In this document: piece after piece, positions 6,936 through 7,970 of the stretch
Position numbering within the stretch: position 1 is the stretch's first letter
Layout: each line of letters begins with the position of its first letter
Source: Desulfobacteraceae bacterium
Lineage (GTDB): Bacteria; Desulfobacterota; DSM-4660; Desulfatiglandales; Desulfatiglandaceae
Length of the DNA stretch: 7,970 bases
Reading direction: 5' to 3'
Assembly: GCA_011048855.1 (NCBI GenBank)
Contig: DSCZ01000162.1
Location: 1-7,970, forward strand
The notes under the pieces: generated by a model
What the model was told of the DNA's origin: nothing
Databases searched by the model: none
Seen by the model: only the letters and a program-made list of their open reading frames with translations
Made by a program: the position numbers and the translations under genes

Positions 6936-7382
6936 ATGGATGAAACACTTAAAATCGGTATCATTATCTGCCATCGTTATCACCGGTGCGCCGGCGGAAA
7001 ATGCCTGAGGGCCATGCGTAATCGAGAGGGAGCTTTTTCCATCTATCAAGACCGGGAGATCGAACTGGCCGGTTACACAACCTGCGACGGCTGCCCCGGA
7101 GGTAATGTTGAATATGCACCCGAAGAAATGAAAAAGAACGGGGTGCAGGTGATCCATCTGGCCACCGGCCTGGTGGTAGGCTACCCGCCCTGCCCCAGGA
7201 TAAGGCACTTCAAAAATTACATCGAGCAGCAGTTCGGAATGGAAGTGGTTGTAGGGACCCATCCCATTCCCCAGAAATATTACCTGGCCCACACAGGCCT
7301 GCACACCTGGGATGCCGGCTACTGGCAGAATATTATCCAGCCGACCCTGACCACTGAAACAATAAGACTCGCCTATGACTGA
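6936..7382 (+). CDS. CGGC-domain-type cysteine-rich putative metal-binding protein
   Basis: A 148-residue soluble protein with no signal peptide or membrane segment. It resembles the CGGC-domain family (Pfam PF08821), whose members are predicted metal-binding proteins of unknown function. It opens with a beta strand, LKIGIIIC (5-12), followed by the His/Cys cluster CHRYHRCAGGKC (12-23). GYTTCDGCPGGN (46-57) is the family's CGGC-like element. Next come a predicted strand-loop ATGLVVGYPPCPRIRHF (76-92) with C86, and GTHPIPQKYY (107-116) with H109. Candidate ligands are C12, H13, H16, C18, C23, C50, C53, C86 and H109. The start is secure: AGAGGAGG (6921-6928) lies 7 nt before ATG 6936. The strong site suggests good expression. 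It follows the permease and the small zinc-ribbon frame on the same strand, and is probably co-transcribed. The family call is fairly secure; the function is unknown. Confidence 0.8.
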   Translation: MDETLKIGIIICHRYHRCAGGKCLRAMRNREGAFSIYQDREIELAGYTTCDGCPGGNVEYAPEEMKKNGVQVIHLATGLVVGYPPCPRIRHFKNYIEQQFGMEVVVGTHPIPQKYYLAHTGLHTWDAGYWQNIIQPTLTTETIRLAYD

Positions 7383-7384
7383 GG

Positions 7385-7413
7385 TTGACTTTTCAGTGAT
7401 GATCTCCTAAAAA
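7385..7413 (+). promoter_or_regulatory. Candidate sigma-70 promoter for trkA
   Basis: TTGACT (7385-7390, five of six consensus -35 bases) is separated by exactly 17 nt from TAAAAA (7408-7413, four of six -10 bases). It begins 3 nt after the CGGC gene stop. Transcription would start near 7420, leaving a leader of about 90 nt before trkA. Confidence 0.45.
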
Positions 7414-7419
7414 TCCGTG

Positions 7420-7443
7420 TCGGTACGGCGCGGTATTTACCGA
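7420..7443. repeat. Inverted repeat TCGGTA...TACCGA in the trkA leader
   Basis: TCGGTA (7420-7425) pairs with TACCGA (7438-7443). CGGTA-TT-TACCG (7431-7442) is an overlapping alternative palindrome. The two mutually exclusive pairings sit at the predicted transcription start, so this could be an operator or a leader hairpin. Chance is a real possibility for stems this short. Confidence 0.3.
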
Positions 7444-7510
7444 TGCCCAAGATATACTCCGGACCGGTTCGGTGAGTGAAATTCCGGCTCCTTTATCGGA
7501 GGCACTGAAA

Positions 7511-7970
7511 ATGAGGATCATTATTGTCGGAGCGGGCGAGGTTGGATTCCACCTCGCCCAAAAGCTTTCTGAAGAAGGCAAAAACGTCGTTGTCATCGAA
7601 AAAGACATCCAGAGGTTGAGGCGAATAAACGAAGAACTGGATGTCCAGTCTTTCCCCGGATCGGGGACCAGCCCCAAACTGCTCAAAGAAGCAGGCATCC
7701 GAGAGGCCGACATGCTCGTAGCCGCCACGGACAGCGACGAGGTGAACCTGATTGCCTGTCTTTTGGCAAAGAGTCTGAATCCTTACATTCTCAAAGTCGC
7801 CAGAGTTCGAAACCCCGAGTATCTCCAGGAAAAATCGCTGTTCGGACATGACATGCTCGGTGTCGATCACGTAATAAATCCCGAGTCATTGATGGTCGAT
7901 TCCATTCTCAAACTGATGGAAGTACCAGAAGCCAATGAAATCATTGATTTTGTGGGTGGAAAAGTCAGGC
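7511..7970 (+). CDS. trkA: Trk potassium uptake system NAD-binding protein TrkA, 3'-truncated
   Basis: Peripheral cytoplasmic RCK (KTN) protein that binds NAD(H) and nucleotides and gates the TrkH/TrkG potassium channel. The first 153 residues are visible; full-length TrkA is about 450-460 and normally holds two RCK_N/RCK_C pairs. The N-terminus MRIIIVGAGEVGFHLAQKL contains the Rossmann GxGxxG (7-12). VVVIEKD follows, with E30 in the place of the acidic residue that binds the ribose. GSGTSPKLLKEAGI and ADMLVAATDSDEVNLIACLLAK are characteristic of RCK_N domains, and VINPESLMVDSI marks its end. GGAGG (7498-7502) lies 8 nt before ATG 7511. The preceding gap has its own candidate promoter. TrkH would be expected nearby but lies outside the window. 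Confidence 0.93.
   Translation, partial: MRIIIVGAGEVGFHLAQKLSEEGKNVVVIEKDIQRLRRINEELDVQSFPGSGTSPKLLKEAGIREADMLVAATDSDEVNLIACLLAKSLNPYILKVARVRNPEYLQEKSLFGHDMLGVDHVINPESLMVDSILKLMEVPEANEIIDFVGGKVR

Noticed and set aside
7444..7453. TGCCCAAGAT in the trkA leader, identical to part of the large repeat arm (1611-1620)
   Set aside because: It is only 10 bases, without the partner arm or other blocks nearby, so chance is the simpler explanation.
7486..7502. CTCC-TTTATC-GGAG hairpin that would mask the trkA ribosome binding site
   Set aside because: Only four pairs with no extension. Too weak to claim as a regulatory switch.

Overview
The window reads as a chromosomal stretch of a mesophilic Gram-negative bacterium. 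It is most likely a member of the Desulfobacterota (former Deltaproteobacteria). This rests on the large ~115 kDa-type NAD glutamate dehydrogenase, the style of long-hairpin intergenic repeats, and a probable selenocysteine codon, but no marker gene in the window fixes the taxon. All recognised genes lie on the + strand and start at good Shine-Dalgarno sites. Nothing resembles a prophage, transposase, CRISPR array, rRNA or tRNA.

Layout: (1) 1-1413, leucyl aminopeptidase (M17, pepA), cut at its 5' end. (2) 1414-1771, a gene-free stretch of about 360 bp. It holds an AT-rich palindrome followed by T's (possible terminator), a short CCATCCGG/CCGGATGG hairpin, and a 141-nt near-palindromic repeat (1585-1725). 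The open frame of the next gene runs backwards through this repeat, so a longest-ORF start call would add about 54 spurious residues. (3) 1772-4807, the large NAD-dependent glutamate dehydrogenase. (4) 4811-4835, another copy of the short hairpin motif, just after the dehydrogenase stop. (5) 4851-6680, an SLC13/DASS-type permease with two central RCK_C (TrkA_C) domains. (6) 6697-6879, a 60-codon zinc-ribbon-like protein interrupted by one in-frame TGA. A hairpin directly after the TGA closely resembles the E. coli fdhF SECIS (bulged U, GGU in the apical loop, similar spacing). (7) 6936-7382, a cysteine-rich CGGC-domain-type protein. (8) 7383-7510, a short intergenic region with a plausible sigma-70 promoter. 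(9) 7511-7970, the N-terminal part of TrkA, the NAD-binding regulator of Trk potassium uptake, cut by the window end.

Functional reading: the aminopeptidase and glutamate dehydrogenase fit peptide and amino-acid catabolism, but the repeat block between them argues against one simple transcript. The permease, the candidate selenoprotein and the CGGC protein are closely spaced and probably co-transcribed. trkA seems to have its own promoter. The most interesting element is the candidate small selenoprotein with its SECIS-like hairpin, which standard gene callers would truncate or miss.
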